Shown here in pieces: positions 34,636 through 43,115 of a stretch of DNA of 64,000 bases. The notes under the pieces are model-generated. The model saw only the letters and a list, made by a program, of their open reading frames with translations, did no database searches and had not been told where the DNA came from. Made by a program: the position numbers and the translations under genes. The first letter of the stretch is position 1. The number at the start of each line of letters is the position of its first letter. Source of the stretch: Mycobacterium colombiense (GTDB lineage Bacteria > Actinomycetota > Actinomycetes > Mycobacteriales > Mycobacteriaceae); contig NZ_LZKI01000056.1 of NCBI RefSeq assembly GCF_001672755.1, positions 1 to 64,000 on the forward strand, given 5' to 3'.

Positions 34636-35748
34636 TCAGCAGATCCGGGGCAGCGGGTCGCCGACCAGCATGTCGACGATCCGGGTCCCCCCGAATCCGG
34701 TGCGCAACACCACGCTTTCCGCGGGTTCGGTGACGATTTCCCCGACCTCGGCCGCCTGCGCGCCCAGGGGGTGCGACCGTAATGCGGCCAGCCCGGCCTC
34801 GGCCTCGTCCGGTGCGACGACGGCGACGAACTTGCCCTCGTTGGCGACATAGAGCGGGTCGATGCCGAGCAGTTCGCAGGCGCCATTGACCATGGGCGCC
34901 ACCGGAAGTCGTTCCTCTTCGAGCAGCACCCCGAGGCCGCAGGCCTGGGCCAATTCGTTGCACACCGTGCCGACCCCGCCGCGGGTCGCGTCGCGCATCC
35001 ACCGGGCGGACGGGGCGGCCGCCATCAACAACTCGACCAACGGGCTGACCGACGCTGTGTCGGAGGCGATGTCGGCCTCGATGGCCAGGTCGCCCCGGGC
35101 GAGCATCACCGCCATGCCGTGATCGCCCATCGACCCGGACAGCAGCACCTTGTCTCCGGCGCGTACCGACTGCGCCGACAGCACGCGGCCCGCGGGGATG
35201 ACGCCGGTTCCGGCGGTGGTGATGAACAGGCCGTCGGCCGCGCCCCTGGGTACCACCTTGGTGTCGCCGGTGACGACCTGCACGCCGGCGGCCGCGGCCG
35301 CGGCGGCCATGTCGGCGACGATCTCTTTCAATTCGGCGATCGGGAAACCCTCTTCGAGCACGAACGCCGCCGAGATCCAGGACGGCACGGCGCCGGCCAC
35401 CGCGAGGTCGTTGCAGGTGCCGTGGATGGCGAGTTGACCGATGGACCCGCCGGGGAACCGGCGGGGTTGCACCACAAAGGAATCCGTCGACATCGCGACC
35501 CGCTCGCCGCTGGGCAGCGCCAGGACGGCCCCGTCGCCCAGCGACTCGAGCAGCGGATTACGAAACGCCTCCACGAACACCGCGTCCACCAGCGCCGCCG
35601 ACGCCTTGCCGCCGGCACCGTGGGCCAGGGTCACATGATCGTCGAGCAGCCGGGGGCGGCGACGGCGGAACGACTCGATCCGCTCGATCACGTCGCCTTC
35701 GCCGAACCGCGGCCCCGACGACAGATAGTCGCCCGCCGACTTGTTCAT
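34636..35748 (-). CDS. hypE: Hydrogenase maturation protein HypE
   Basis: HypE (370 aa) dehydrates the thiocarboxamide on its C-terminal Cys to thiocyanate, the CN donor. The sequence ends in PRIC, keeping the essential Cys. AIR-synthase-like motifs: LAHGAGGKASAALVD, STDSFVVQPRRFPGGSIGQL, VVTGDTKVVPRG, LLSGSMGDHGMAVM, MRDATRGGVGTVCNEL. ATG 35748 uses the AGGAGGAG inside a dispersed repeat (35749-35786) as its ribosome-binding site; the longer frame to 35916 is not needed. Confidence 0.96.
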   Translation of the reverse strand: MNKSAGDYLSSGPRFGEGDVIERIESFRRRRPRLLDDHVTLAHGAGGKASAALVDAVFVEAFRNPLLESLGDGAVLALPSGERVAMSTDSFVVQPRRFPGGSIGQLAIHGTCNDLAVAGAVPSWISAAFVLEEGFPIAELKEIVADMAAAAAAAGVQVVTGDTKVVPRGAADGLFITTAGTGVIPAGRVLSAQSVRAGDKVLLSGSMGDHGMAVMLARGDLAIEADIASDTASVSPLVELLMAAAPSARWMRDATRGGVGTVCNELAQACGLGVLLEEERLPVAPMVNGACELLGIDPLYVANEGKFVAVVAPDEAEAGLAALRSHPLGAQAAEVGEIVTEPAESVVLRTGFGGTRIVDMLVGDPLPRIC

Positions 35749-35786
35749 GCGCCGCTCCTCCTCATCGCTTCGCTCTGCATCGTCGC
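35749..35786 (-). repeat. RBS-bearing dispersed repeat, copy upstream of hypE
   Basis: On the minus strand GCGACGATGCAGAGCGAAGC then GATGAGGAGGAGCGGCGC, ending at the hypE ATG. It differs by about one base from the element before the GNAT at 54440 and is close to that before frr. Confidence 0.75.
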
Positions 35787-35797
35787 GGGCGTGTTCA

Positions 35798-36472
35798 TCA
35801 TGCCGCTCCCCAATCTTGAGCCGTGCCAAGGCAATCGTGGACCGCCAGCCACAACTGGTAGCCGACCAGCGCTTGGGATTCCTGAATGCGGTGCACGCTC
35901 TGCGAACGAACGACAAAGCAGGCGTCCACGTTCGGGTTGTTCACGAAGGCGCCACCGTCGTAGCCGGAGAATCCGATGGTGTACAGGCCGCGCTTGTGCG
36001 CCTCGGCAAGCGCCGCCAGCAGGTTGGGCGAATTGCCGCTGGTGGACATCGCGATCGCGATGTCGCCGTCGCGCGCGCGGGCGATCAGCTGCCGGGCGAA
36101 CACCAGCTCGAACCCGACGTCGTTGCCCAGTGCGGTCAGGATCGCCTGGTCGGCGGTCAGCGACCAGGCCGGCAGGGGATTGCCGAGCGGTGGGCGCGCG
36201 AACAGTCCGGCCAGCGTGGTGCAGTCGGTGCAGCTGCCGCCGTTGCCGAAGGTGAACATCCTTCCGCCGGAGGCGAATCGGCGCGCCAGTTCGGCGCCGG
36301 CGGCCGCCAGCAGGTCGGCGTTGGCTTCCAGGGTGGAGCGGCGCAGCGCGAGGCTTTCGGACGCCTTGGCCTGCGCGGACGCCGCGAGGTCGGCGAGCAG
36401 CGCCGACGGGTCGTCCTCTTCGGCGTCGATGAACGGGTACAAGAAGTTGGTGGGCTCGTCGGTGGGACTCAT
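35798..36472 (-). CDS. SIS-domain protein, GmhA (phosphoheptose isomerase)-like, in hydrogenase operon
   Basis: 224-aa SIS protein. Sugar-phosphate-binding motifs: MFTFGNGGSCTDCTTLAGLF and AMSTSGNSPNLLAAL, as in GmhA sedoheptulose-7-phosphate isomerase. A Cys pair (CTDC) interrupts the first loop. It has a negatively charged N-terminus (IDAEEDDPS). Mycobacteria have heptose genes elsewhere, so the location inside the hydrogenase maturation cluster argues for a different, hydrogenase-linked role. ATG 36472 overlaps the upstream SIS-HypC stop by 4 nt, implying coupled translation and perhaps a heteromer. Confidence 0.85.
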   Translation of the reverse strand: MSPTDEPTNFLYPFIDAEEDDPSALLADLAASAQAKASESLALRRSTLEANADLLAAAGAELARRFASGGRMFTFGNGGSCTDCTTLAGLFARPPLGNPLPAWSLTADQAILTALGNDVGFELVFARQLIARARDGDIAIAMSTSGNSPNLLAALAEAHKRGLYTIGFSGYDGGAFVNNPNVDACFVVRSQSVHRIQESQALVGYQLWLAVHDCLGTAQDWGAA

Positions 36473-37188
36473 GAAGCGTCCTCCTCATGCACGCGGCTGA
36501 TCGCCGTTCCGGCGTGTACCAGTACCAACTCGCCGGCGGCGACCGGGTCGACGAGCGTGGTGACCACGTCCTCGACCCCCCGGGCGGTGCGGACCCGGGC
36601 CTGTCCGTCGACCGAAGCACTCACCACTTCGCCGAGCCGGCCCTCGTCGCTGCACGTGACGCAGACCTCGTCGTCGGGTTTGGGTTTGAGCAGCCCTGAG
36701 TGTTCGAAGCACACGTGGGTCAGCTCCCACAGCAGGTGGTAGAACAGCACGAAGCCTCCGGTGGCGGGCACGCGCGGGTCGGGATCGTCCAGCCACAGCA
36801 CGTGATCGGCCGCGGCGGCCGGGGGTGCATCGCCGCTGCCGATCCAGATCGTGGTGGCGCCCCAGGCCGGGGCGCGGCGCATCACCGAGCGCACGTCCGC
36901 GTTGTCCGCACCGGAGATCGCGACCACGATGTCGCCGGGGCGCACCGACACCCGCGCCAGGTCCACCAGATCGGGCCCGGTCAACGCCACGGCCGGCAGG
37001 GCGCGCTTGCCCATGATCACCGGGTGGACGAATTCGACCGCGATGTGCAGCGCATGGGGTTCCCACGACGGCGCGATGGACCACATGGTTGCGCCCGCGG
37101 CGAATCGCTTGGCCAGCGTCAGGGCGGTAGCGGCGAGGTCTTCGGCCAGTTCGGCGCTCAGCCCGCGATCGATGGCGGTGGTGATCAT
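36469..37188 (-). CDS. SIS domain fused to a C-terminal HypC-like domain
   Basis: 239-aa fusion. Residues ~1-165 form a SIS-like Rossmann unit ([20 protein letters not shown], then [20 protein letters not shown]). Residues 176-239 ([20 protein letters not shown] ... [20 protein letters not shown]) match the HypC/HupF beta-barrel, with Cys176 and Cys179 in place of the usual MCLxxP start. It overlaps hypF upstream and the GmhA-like gene downstream by 4 nt each. A link between a phospho-sugar-type domain and Fe(CN)2CO delivery is unexplained; one possibility is ligand synthesis or a sensor step. Confidence 0.85.
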   Translation of the reverse strand: MITTAIDRGLSAELAEDLAATALTLAKRFAAGATMWSIAPSWEPHALHIAVEFVHPVIMGKRALPAVALTGPDLVDLARVSVRPGDIVVAISGADNADVRSVMRRAPAWGATTIWIGSGDAPPAAAADHVLWLDDPDPRVPATGGFVLFYHLLWELTHVCFEHSGLLKPKPDDEVCVTCSDEGRLGEVVSASVDGQARVRTARGVEDVVTTLVDPVAAGELVLVHAGTAISRVHEEDAS

Positions 37189-39560
37189 CGCGTCAACCCC
37201 TCCTCCTGTGCGGTCAGCACCGACACCGCGGCCTGTCCCAGGGCCAGCCCGCCGTCGTTCGGTGGCACGATGTGATGCGTGAGCACTTCAAACCCGTTCT
37301 GCCGCAGCTGCGTACGGCAGGCGTCCAGCAACAGGACGTTCTGGAACACCCCGCCGGTGAGGCCCACCAGCGTGGTGCCGTCCGCCACCTGGGTGACGAC
37401 CTCGGCGACGGCGACGGCGACGGCTTGGTGAAACGCCGCGGCCAGCAACGCCGGTCGTGTTCCGGCGTACAGCGCCGCGACCATCGTCTGCACCATCGGG
37501 CCCGGATCGATCACCCCGTCGGAACTCACCGCCAGCGGCAACGACGGCCGCGTGCGGGTTTCCCCGGCCGACTGCGCCAGCGCCTCGAGTTCGATCGCGG
37601 CCTGCCCTTCGTAGTCGATGCGGTGCCGCACCCCGAGCAGGGAGGCGACCGCGTCGAACAGGCGGCCCATGCTCGAACAGGGCACGCAGCCCGCCCCGGT
37701 CTCCAATTGTGAACGGATGAGCCGCAGTTCGTCGGCGGTCGCGGCGGCCACCGGCGCCAGGCCGGGGGTCCAGTCGATGTCGGCCGTCCAGAGCTGGGAC
37801 AGCGCCATTCGCCACGGATTGCGCACGGCCGCGTCGCCACCGGGCAGCGGTACCGCCGACAGGTGGCCGGCCCGAACGAAACGATGACTCCGGGTGTCGA
37901 GGGTGAGAATCTCGCCGCCCCAAATGGTTTCGTCGCAGCCGTAACCGGTGCCGTCGAAGGAGACCCCGACGATGGGCTCGCCGAGGCGCCCGTGTTCGGC
38001 CAGCAGCGACACCACGTGGGCGTGATGGTGCTGGACCAGATCCAGCGGACGCTCGTCCGCGTGACGCTCCGCCCAGCTCCGCGTGTGATAGCCGGGATGC
38101 AGGTCGGCGGCCAGCCGCCCCGGCCGGCCACGAATTTCGCTGAGCTGGCTCACCGCCCGCTCGAACGCGCGCAGCGTCTCCCAGGTGGCCATGTCGCCGA
38201 TGTGTCCGGACAGGTAGGCCCGGCGGCCGTCGGTGAGGCAGAAGGTGTTCTTCAACTCACCGCCCACGGCCAGCACGGCGGGGCCCTCGAGCTTGAGGTC
38301 GATCGGCAGCGGCGCGTAGCCGCGGGATCGCCGGATCGGCAGCTCGTGGGCACCCTCCTCGTCGCGCACCACGCGCACCACCGAGTCGTCGCACGGCACG
38401 TGGATCGGCCGGTCATGGTCGAGTACCGCATCGCACAGAGCGGCAGGAGGCCGCAGAAGTCTGCGCGCGGCGTCGTCATCGGTGAAGCAGATGGGCTCAT
38501 CGGAGCGGTTGGCGCTGGTCAGCACCAGTGCGTCGGGCGCCCGTCTCGTGCAGCCGGGTACCGGCGCCAGCAGCAGGTGATGAATGGGGGAGTACGGCAG
38601 CATCAGCCCCAGCAGCGGGCTGCCCGGTGCGACGGCATCGGCGACCGGCGCGCCGGCGCGCCGCCGCAGCAAGACGATCGGGCGGGCCGGGCTGGACAGC
38701 ACCGCGGCCTCGGCGGGGTCGATGAGGGCGTAGCGGCGCGCCACGTCGAGGTCGCGCACCAACATGGCAAAGGGCTTGGCGCCGCGCGCTTTCCGTGTCC
38801 GCAACGCGCCGACGGCCGCCTCGTCGTCGACGGCGCAGGCCAGGTGGTAGCCGCCGACACCCTTGATGGCCACCACGGCGCCGGATGCCAGGGCGTCCTG
38901 GGTGGCGGTCAGCGCCGCGTCCGAGCCGCTCACCCGCCCGGCCGGCGACGCGAACCACAGGCTCGGCCCGCAGTCGGGGCAGGCGATCGGCTGCGCGTGG
39001 AATCGGCGATCCGCCGGGTCGTGGTATTCGGTGGCGCAGCGCGCACACATGTCGAACGGCGACATCGTGGTGGCCGGCCGGTCGTAGGGCAGCTCGGTGA
39101 TGATGGTGAACCGCGGACCGCAGTTGGTGCACGTGATGAACGGGTGCCGGTAACGCCGGTCGAGCGGGTCGAACAGTTCGGCGACGCAGTCGTCGCACAC
39201 CGCGATGTCGGGCGGGATGGGGGTGGTGGTGCCGGCGACCAATCTGCTTGGCACGATGTGGAATTCGGGTGGGCAGGCGGGATCGGCGGCGACGTCGGCG
39301 AACCGTACCTCGGCGATCCGTGCCAGCGGCGGCGCCTCGGCACACAGCCGGCGCCCGAATTCCGCCACCGGGGCGGGCCGGCCTTGCACCTCGAGGAAGA
39401 CCGCACCTGAGTCGTTACCGACGAATCCGGCCAGGCCCAGCTCGGTTGCGATCCGATGCACGAACGGACGGAAGCCGACCCCCTGTACCACGCCGGTCAC
39501 CGTGACGCGCTGCCGAGTGTCAGGGGGGCCGGGCCGCAACAGCAGGGGGGTGTCGGTCAT
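37185..39560 (-). CDS. hypF: Carbamoyltransferase HypF
   Basis: 791-aa multi-domain enzyme that makes carbamoyl-AMP from carbamoyl phosphate and transfers the group to the HypE Cys. Order of domains: acylphosphatase ([14 protein letters not shown], residues ~25-110), two Cys4 zinc fingers ([11 protein letters not shown] / CTNCGPRFT and CARCATEY / CPDCGPSLW), YrdC-like ([16 protein letters not shown]), and the Kae1-like domain ([43 protein letters not shown]). Full length. Start ATG 39560, 1 nt after hypC copy 2. Confidence 0.97.
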   Translation of the reverse strand: MTDTPLLLRPGPPDTRQRVTVTGVVQGVGFRPFVHRIATELGLAGFVGNDSGAVFLEVQGRPAPVAEFGRRLCAEAPPLARIAEVRFADVAADPACPPEFHIVPSRLVAGTTTPIPPDIAVCDDCVAELFDPLDRRYRHPFITCTNCGPRFTIITELPYDRPATTMSPFDMCARCATEYHDPADRRFHAQPIACPDCGPSLWFASPAGRVSGSDAALTATQDALASGAVVAIKGVGGYHLACAVDDEAAVGALRTRKARGAKPFAMLVRDLDVARRYALIDPAEAAVLSSPARPIVLLRRRAGAPVADAVAPGSPLLGLMLPYSPIHHLLLAPVPGCTRRAPDALVLTSANRSDEPICFTDDDAARRLLRPPAALCDAVLDHDRPIHVPCDDSVVRVVRDEEGAHELPIRRSRGYAPLPIDLKLEGPAVLAVGGELKNTFCLTDGRRAYLSGHIGDMATWETLRAFERAVSQLSEIRGRPGRLAADLHPGYHTRSWAERHADERPLDLVQHHHAHVVSLLAEHGRLGEPIVGVSFDGTGYGCDETIWGGEILTLDTRSHRFVRAGHLSAVPLPGGDAAVRNPWRMALSQLWTADIDWTPGLAPVAAATADELRLIRSQLETGAGCVPCSSMGRLFDAVASLLGVRHRIDYEGQAAIELEALAQSAGETRTRPSLPLAVSSDGVIDPGPMVQTMVAALYAGTRPALLAAAFHQAVAVAVAEVVTQVADGTTLVGLTGGVFQNVLLLDACRTQLRQNGFEVLTHHIVPPNDGGLALGQAAVSVLTAQEEGLTR

Positions 39561-39561
39561 G

Positions 39562-39828
39562 TCAGCCGGCCTCCGAGTGGGGCGTCAGGTCGGTGCGGCC
39601 GCGTCCCATCAATTCCAGGCCGGCCATGGCCCGTTCGGCCCCGGCCTGATCCGTCTTCTCGACGACGAAGCCCATGTGGATGATCACCCAGTCGCCGGGC
39701 GCGAACGTCTCCTCCGGCAACATGCCGACGTTGACCTTGCGTTGTTCACCGGTGACGTCGACGAGTGCGAGTTGGCCCTCGTAACCGTCCAGCATTGCGA
39801 TGACCTGACCCGGTATGCCCAAACACAT
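39562..39828 (-). CDS. hypC: Hydrogenase assembly chaperone HypC (copy 2, beside hypF)
   Basis: 88-aa second Hyp[64 protein letters not shown] precedes the ATG at 39828. Divergence from copy 1 suggests that one may serve HypD and the other the large-subunit precursor, as with HypC/HybG specialisation in E. coli. It is flanked by the protease gene (3-nt gap) and hypF. Confidence 0.95.
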   Translation of the reverse strand: MCLGIPGQVIAMLDGYEGQLALVDVTGEQRKVNVGMLPEETFAPGDWVIIHMGFVVEKTDQAGAERAMAGLELMGRGRTDLTPHSEAG

Positions 39829-39831
39829 GGT

Positions 39832-40329
39832 TCAGCACCCCTTTTCGGCCGTCGCGGGTGTGGCGCCGTGCAACGCCGCGACGATCTCCTCCACCGCACG
39901 TGCCGCCCGCGGGACGGCCTGTGCGACGGGTTCGGTCAGCCCGATGCCCTCCTGGACGCTGCCCGCCTCGCAGCCGACGACCACGGTGTAGGGCGGGTGG
40001 CCGCCCAGTGCCCGCAGGCTGGCGAAGACCTCGGCGGGATCCATGCTGTGTCCATCGAGGCCCTTCGTCTCGGGCGACGAATCGTGGTCGGCCTGAAAGA
40101 CGTGCAACGTGCCGGGATGGCCCTGGCTGGGCACGGCGTCGACCAGGACCAGCGTGTCCCACTCTTCGAGCAGGTCATACGCCAGGTGCATGCCCCGGAT
40201 GCCGTAGTCGATGACCTGGACCGTCGGATCGTCCTGGGGCAGTTCGGCGTTGCGGACCACTTCGGAGCCGAACCCGTCGTCGCCCAGGAAGATGTTGCCG
40301 ATCCCGGCTACCAGGATGCGCGTCGTCAT
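39832..40329 (-). CDS. Hydrogenase maturation protease
   Basis: 165-aa HycI/HybD/HupD-type endopeptidase that trims the C-terminus of the large subunit after nickel insertion. Motifs: VAGIGNIFLGDDGFGSEVV (the acidic Ni ligand region), LVLVDAVPSQGHPGT (second Asp) and LDGHSMDPAEVF (His). Its substrate would be HhyL, whose 22-residue tail follows DPCLPCGVH. The C-terminus ends in Cys. Gap of 16 nt to the small membrane protein gene. Confidence 0.93.
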   Translation of the reverse strand: MTTRILVAGIGNIFLGDDGFGSEVVRNAELPQDDPTVQVIDYGIRGMHLAYDLLEEWDTLVLVDAVPSQGHPGTLHVFQADHDSSPETKGLDGHSMDPAEVFASLRALGGHPPYTVVVGCEAGSVQEGIGLTEPVAQAVPRAARAVEEIVAALHGATPATAEKGC

Positions 40330-40345
40330 GGTGGTGTTCGCGTGG

Positions 40346-40465
40346 TTACATCCGCCTCAACTTGAGATAGCGGCGGGCATCCGGCAACGATATCGCGCCG
40401 AACACCAGGGCGATCGCGGCCACCAGCGCGACGAGGGCGATGAAGATCCAACCTAGGACTTCCAT
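40346..40465 (-). CDS. 39-residue single-pass membrane protein (DUF6893-like)
   Basis: Small gene: ATG 40465 to TAA 40346. The protein begins MEVLGWIFIALVALVAAIAL, continues VFGAISLPDARRYLKL and ends RRM: one transmembrane helix plus a basic amphipathic tail. AAAGGAG lies 7 nt before the ATG. The pattern fits DUF6893, a family of tiny actinobacterial membrane proteins. Its place between the protease and a cluster-specific protein suggests a membrane anchor or assembly peptide for the otherwise soluble Hhy hydrogenase. Easily missed because of size. Confidence 0.75.
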   Translation of the reverse strand: MEVLGWIFIALVALVAAIALVFGAISLPDARRYLKLRRM

Positions 40466-40477
40466 GGTGAACTCCTT

Positions 40478-41818
40478 TCAGAGGTTTGTGCTGTGCTGTG
40501 ATTGCAGCGGTTCGACTTCGTCGGGGGAGAAGTACAGGTAGCGGCCGTACCAGTCGTGCAACTCGGCGGCCGGGTCCTCGTCGACGACGACGCCGACATG
40601 CTTGTTGCCCTCGACGTCCTCGTGCACCGACGTGACGCGTGCGGTCTTGCCCGCGACGAAGATGTCCTGCGCGTCGGCGTTGCGGCGCGGCCGCAACCGG
40701 ACCTTGCTGCCCCGCGCTATCCGGACCCCGTTCACCAGAACCGCGTCGATCTCGGGCCGGACGGCGTTGTCGGCCAGTGGATCCCACCAATCCACGCCGT
40801 CGGGGATCTCGGGCACCAGGCCGGCGGAGACGTTGAGCCCGTGCGGGTCGCGCAGCACGCCGTGCAGTCGCGCCATTGCCTCCGGTGACATGGCGTCGCA
40901 TTCGTCGATGATTCGCGCGGCCCGCGGGTCGGTCGCCCGGGCCTGCGCCTTCTCGTCGTCGGTCATGGTCATCACACGCAGCGTGAGGATCTCGTCGATC
41001 TCCGTGCAGTCGTACAGGGCGGTGTCGCTCTGTACGGCGACCTCGGGGTGGTCGTAGAGGATGATCGGTGAGATCAGCAGGATGTCGTCGGTGCCCGGGG
41101 TCCCGGCCAGCACCGGGAAGCAGCGGTGCCGCCCGCAGCGGGACACCGCATCGGTCGCGGCCTGCGGCGGCTCGAGCAGCGAGATGAACCGGCCGCCAAC
41201 CACTTCGGCGATGACGTGCGTTCCGATCATGGATCGCGCGATCACTGTATTTCTGTCGTCATGTGCGCTTACGGCCGCACCGGTGTTGGTGACCCGCACC
41301 GAGACCCGGCGCAGGTCACCGTCGGGCTCGCTGGTGACGGTCAGTTCGCCCCGGATCTCGTGTCGTTCGCGAACCAGCCGGCCGCCGTCCAGCGTTTCGA
41401 TGTCGGTTGCGGCGCCGGCCGTCACCGGCAGCGACCAGGGCCGATCGCCGAACGCCAGGGGGCCGAAGGAGATCTCGCATTCCACGGCTTCATCCCAGGT
41501 CAGCCACGACCCGGCCGGGGTGCGGAGCTCGTCGACGGGAACGAAATCATTGTCGCCCGTCGCCCGTTCGGCCCGCCGGCGCTGCAGCTGCAGGAAGCGC
41601 ACCACCAGCGTCAGCGCCCGGGCGTCGTCGACCAGGAAATCCGCGGACAGGGCGTCGTCTTCGCCCAGGCCGGCCCCGGCCGCTCCGGGCGGCCCCAAAA
41701 CACCGAACTGCCAACGTGATTGGTTCTTGCTCGACGTCCCCCGGTACGGGTACAGCAGATAGCCCTCGTAGAGCACCGCGTCGGCGACGGCGCGGGCCCG
41801 ATCCCAGCTCGATGTCAT
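40478..41818 (-). CDS. Conserved hydrogenase-cluster protein with C-terminal beta-barrel domain
   Basis: 446-aa protein of unknown function. The N-terminal ~340 residues are beta-rich (AVLYEGYLLYPYRGTSSKNQ; PAGSWLTWDEAVECEISF; RSMIGTHVIAEVVGGRFISL). After GSKVRLRPRRNADAQDIFVA the C-terminus looks like an SH3/KOW-type barrel (KTARVTSVHEDVEGNKHVGV). I find no catalytic motif. The ATG at 41818 overlaps the stop of the DUF6084 gene by 4 nt, so it is translationally coupled to the hydrogenase accessory genes. Longer frame to 41944 rejected. Confidence 0.8.
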   Translation of the reverse strand: MTSSWDRARAVADAVLYEGYLLYPYRGTSSKNQSRWQFGVLGPPGAAGAGLGEDDALSADFLVDDARALTLVVRFLQLQRRRAERATGDNDFVPVDELRTPAGSWLTWDEAVECEISFGPLAFGDRPWSLPVTAGAATDIETLDGGRLVRERHEIRGELTVTSEPDGDLRRVSVRVTNTGAAVSAHDDRNTVIARSMIGTHVIAEVVGGRFISLLEPPQAATDAVSRCGRHRCFPVLAGTPGTDDILLISPIILYDHPEVAVQSDTALYDCTEIDEILTLRVMTMTDDEKAQARATDPRAARIIDECDAMSPEAMARLHGVLRDPHGLNVSAGLVPEIPDGVDWWDPLADNAVRPEIDAVLVNGVRIARGSKVRLRPRRNADAQDIFVAGKTARVTSVHEDVEGNKHVGVVVDEDPAAELHDWYGRYLYFSPDEVEPLQSQHSTNL

Positions 41819-42474
41819 CGCGTCACCTCGTGATCGACGGTGGCATCCAGCAACGACGTGACCGCGTGGTCGAAGTCGAGCATTCCGTGGGCCGACTTGT
41901 ATCCAGCCAGTTCCGCGATGGTCTCGTGGCTCAGCCGAATCCACCCGCTGTTGGGATAGTGCTGTGCGATCAGGTCGCGCCAGACCGCGACCGGCATGGC
42001 GTAGTTGTCCTCACAGTCCCACGAGACCTGCTGAACCGAGAACCCGCGCTCGGAGTTGACGAAAATCGTTCCGCTGAACAGGAACTGCAGGGGCACTGTC
42101 CCGTCGCGCAGCGCGTGCAGGTATTTGGCCGCGGCGACCTCGAAGTCGTAGGTGCAATCCAGCGGCAGGGTCGCGGTGGTGTGGCCGGTGAAGCCCGGCA
42201 CCATCGCGGTGCAGTGCTGCCAGAGGAAGGTCCGTTGGGTGCTGGCCCAGCGTTCGCGGCCGCCGAACAAGTCCATCAGCCCGGCCGCTTCGTCGTCGGA
42301 GTAGGGACGACGCAGCGGCTCGATGCGCACCTGACAGCGCAGGGCGATGGCGTGCACCGGGTCGTCGCCGCCGGCGGTGACACCGACGCGGGCGGTGAGC
42401 ACCGGGCTGACCGTGTACGGTTCGGCGGTCACGTCCAGAACCTCGAAGCTCACGTTCATCGGCGGGGCGTTCAT
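41815..42474 (-). CDS. DUF6084 hydrogenase-cluster protein
   Basis: 219-aa protein I associate with DUF6084. Segments: VSFEVLDVTAEPYTVSPVLT, DDPVHAIALRCQVRIEPLRR, FTGHTTATLPLDCTYDFEVA and HYPNSGWIRLSHETIAELAG. It reads as an all-beta N-terminal domain with a helical end. Function unknown. It overlaps both neighbours by 4 nt (ATGA), with DUF5947 upstream and the 446-aa protein downstream, forming a coupled trio found after the hydrogenase subunits. Confidence 0.78.
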   Translation of the reverse strand: MNAPPMNVSFEVLDVTAEPYTVSPVLTARVGVTAGGDDPVHAIALRCQVRIEPLRRPYSDDEAAGLMDLFGGRERWASTQRTFLWQHCTAMVPGFTGHTTATLPLDCTYDFEVAAAKYLHALRDGTVPLQFLFSGTIFVNSERGFSVQQVSWDCEDNYAMPVAVWRDLIAQHYPNSGWIRLSHETIAELAGYKSAHGMLDFDHAVTSLLDATVDHEVTR

Positions 42475-43115
42475 CGCGGTGTCTCAATGGCTCGGGTGGC
42501 GAGCCGGTCGAAGAAGTCGTCGATGAACTCGCGGGCTTGCTGGCCGCCGTCGAAGCCACGCCACACCATCCGCAAGCGTCCGACGAATTCGTAGCAGGCG
42601 TCGATGGGCACCAGATAGGTTTGTGGCTGCGACAATTCGCCGTCCTGGGCGCTATCGGTGACCCGGACGAGCAGCGCCTCCACGTCGTCGGCCAGCAGGC
42701 TCACCCGCGGGTCGGCGCCGCGAATGGTGTCCCAGACCTCCATGTCCAGCTCGGATTCGCATGCCCCGGCCGGGCCCGGGTAGAAGGCGACGGTGTGTCC
42801 GAGGGCCGAGTTGGTGAAGAAGAAGGCGACCCCGACCGGGATCTGCAGCGCCTCCCACACCAGGCGGTCGAGCGCGAAGTCGGGAAACGACAGATACCGG
42901 TCCGGCACCGCGCGGTACCGCAGGTCGGCTTCGGTGTCGGTGAACAGCAGATAGCAGGCGCGGCAGACGCACATGAGCTGGCGGCCGGCCACATTGACCA
43001 CGTGCTGGTGCTCGTCGGCGATCGACTCAGCGCACATCTCGCAGCGCTCACCCGCCTGTTCGGGGGCGCGGCGGTCGCTCCTGATGCGCGCCAGGACCTC
43101 GAACGGGGTGCTCAT
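42471..43115 (-). CDS. DUF5947 hydrogenase-cluster protein with Cys metal site
   Basis: 214-aa protein. Cys25-x2-Cys28 (GERCEMCAESI) and Cys51-x2-Cys54 (CVCRACYLLF) near the N-terminus form a zinc- or iron-binding knuckle with H36/H38 close by. The rest includes FPDFALDRLVWEALQIPVGV and DACYEFVGRLRMVWRGFDGG. It fits DUF5947; function unknown. A rubredoxin-like or assembly role is possible. Overlaps the NifU gene and DUF6084 by 4 nt each. Confidence 0.8.
   Translation of the reverse strand: MSTPFEVLARIRSDRRAPEQAGERCEMCAESIADEHQHVVNVAGRQLMCVCRACYLLFTDTEADLRYRAVPDRYLSFPDFALDRLVWEALQIPVGVAFFFTNSALGHTVAFYPGPAGACESELDMEVWDTIRGADPRVSLLADDVEALLVRVTDSAQDGELSQPQTYLVPIDACYEFVGRLRMVWRGFDGGQQAREFIDDFFDRLATRAIETPR

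Noticed and set aside
37863..39410. 515-aa plus-strand frame opposite hypF
   Set aside because: Low-complexity Arg/Gly/His-rich shadow. hypF on the other strand has all its motifs.
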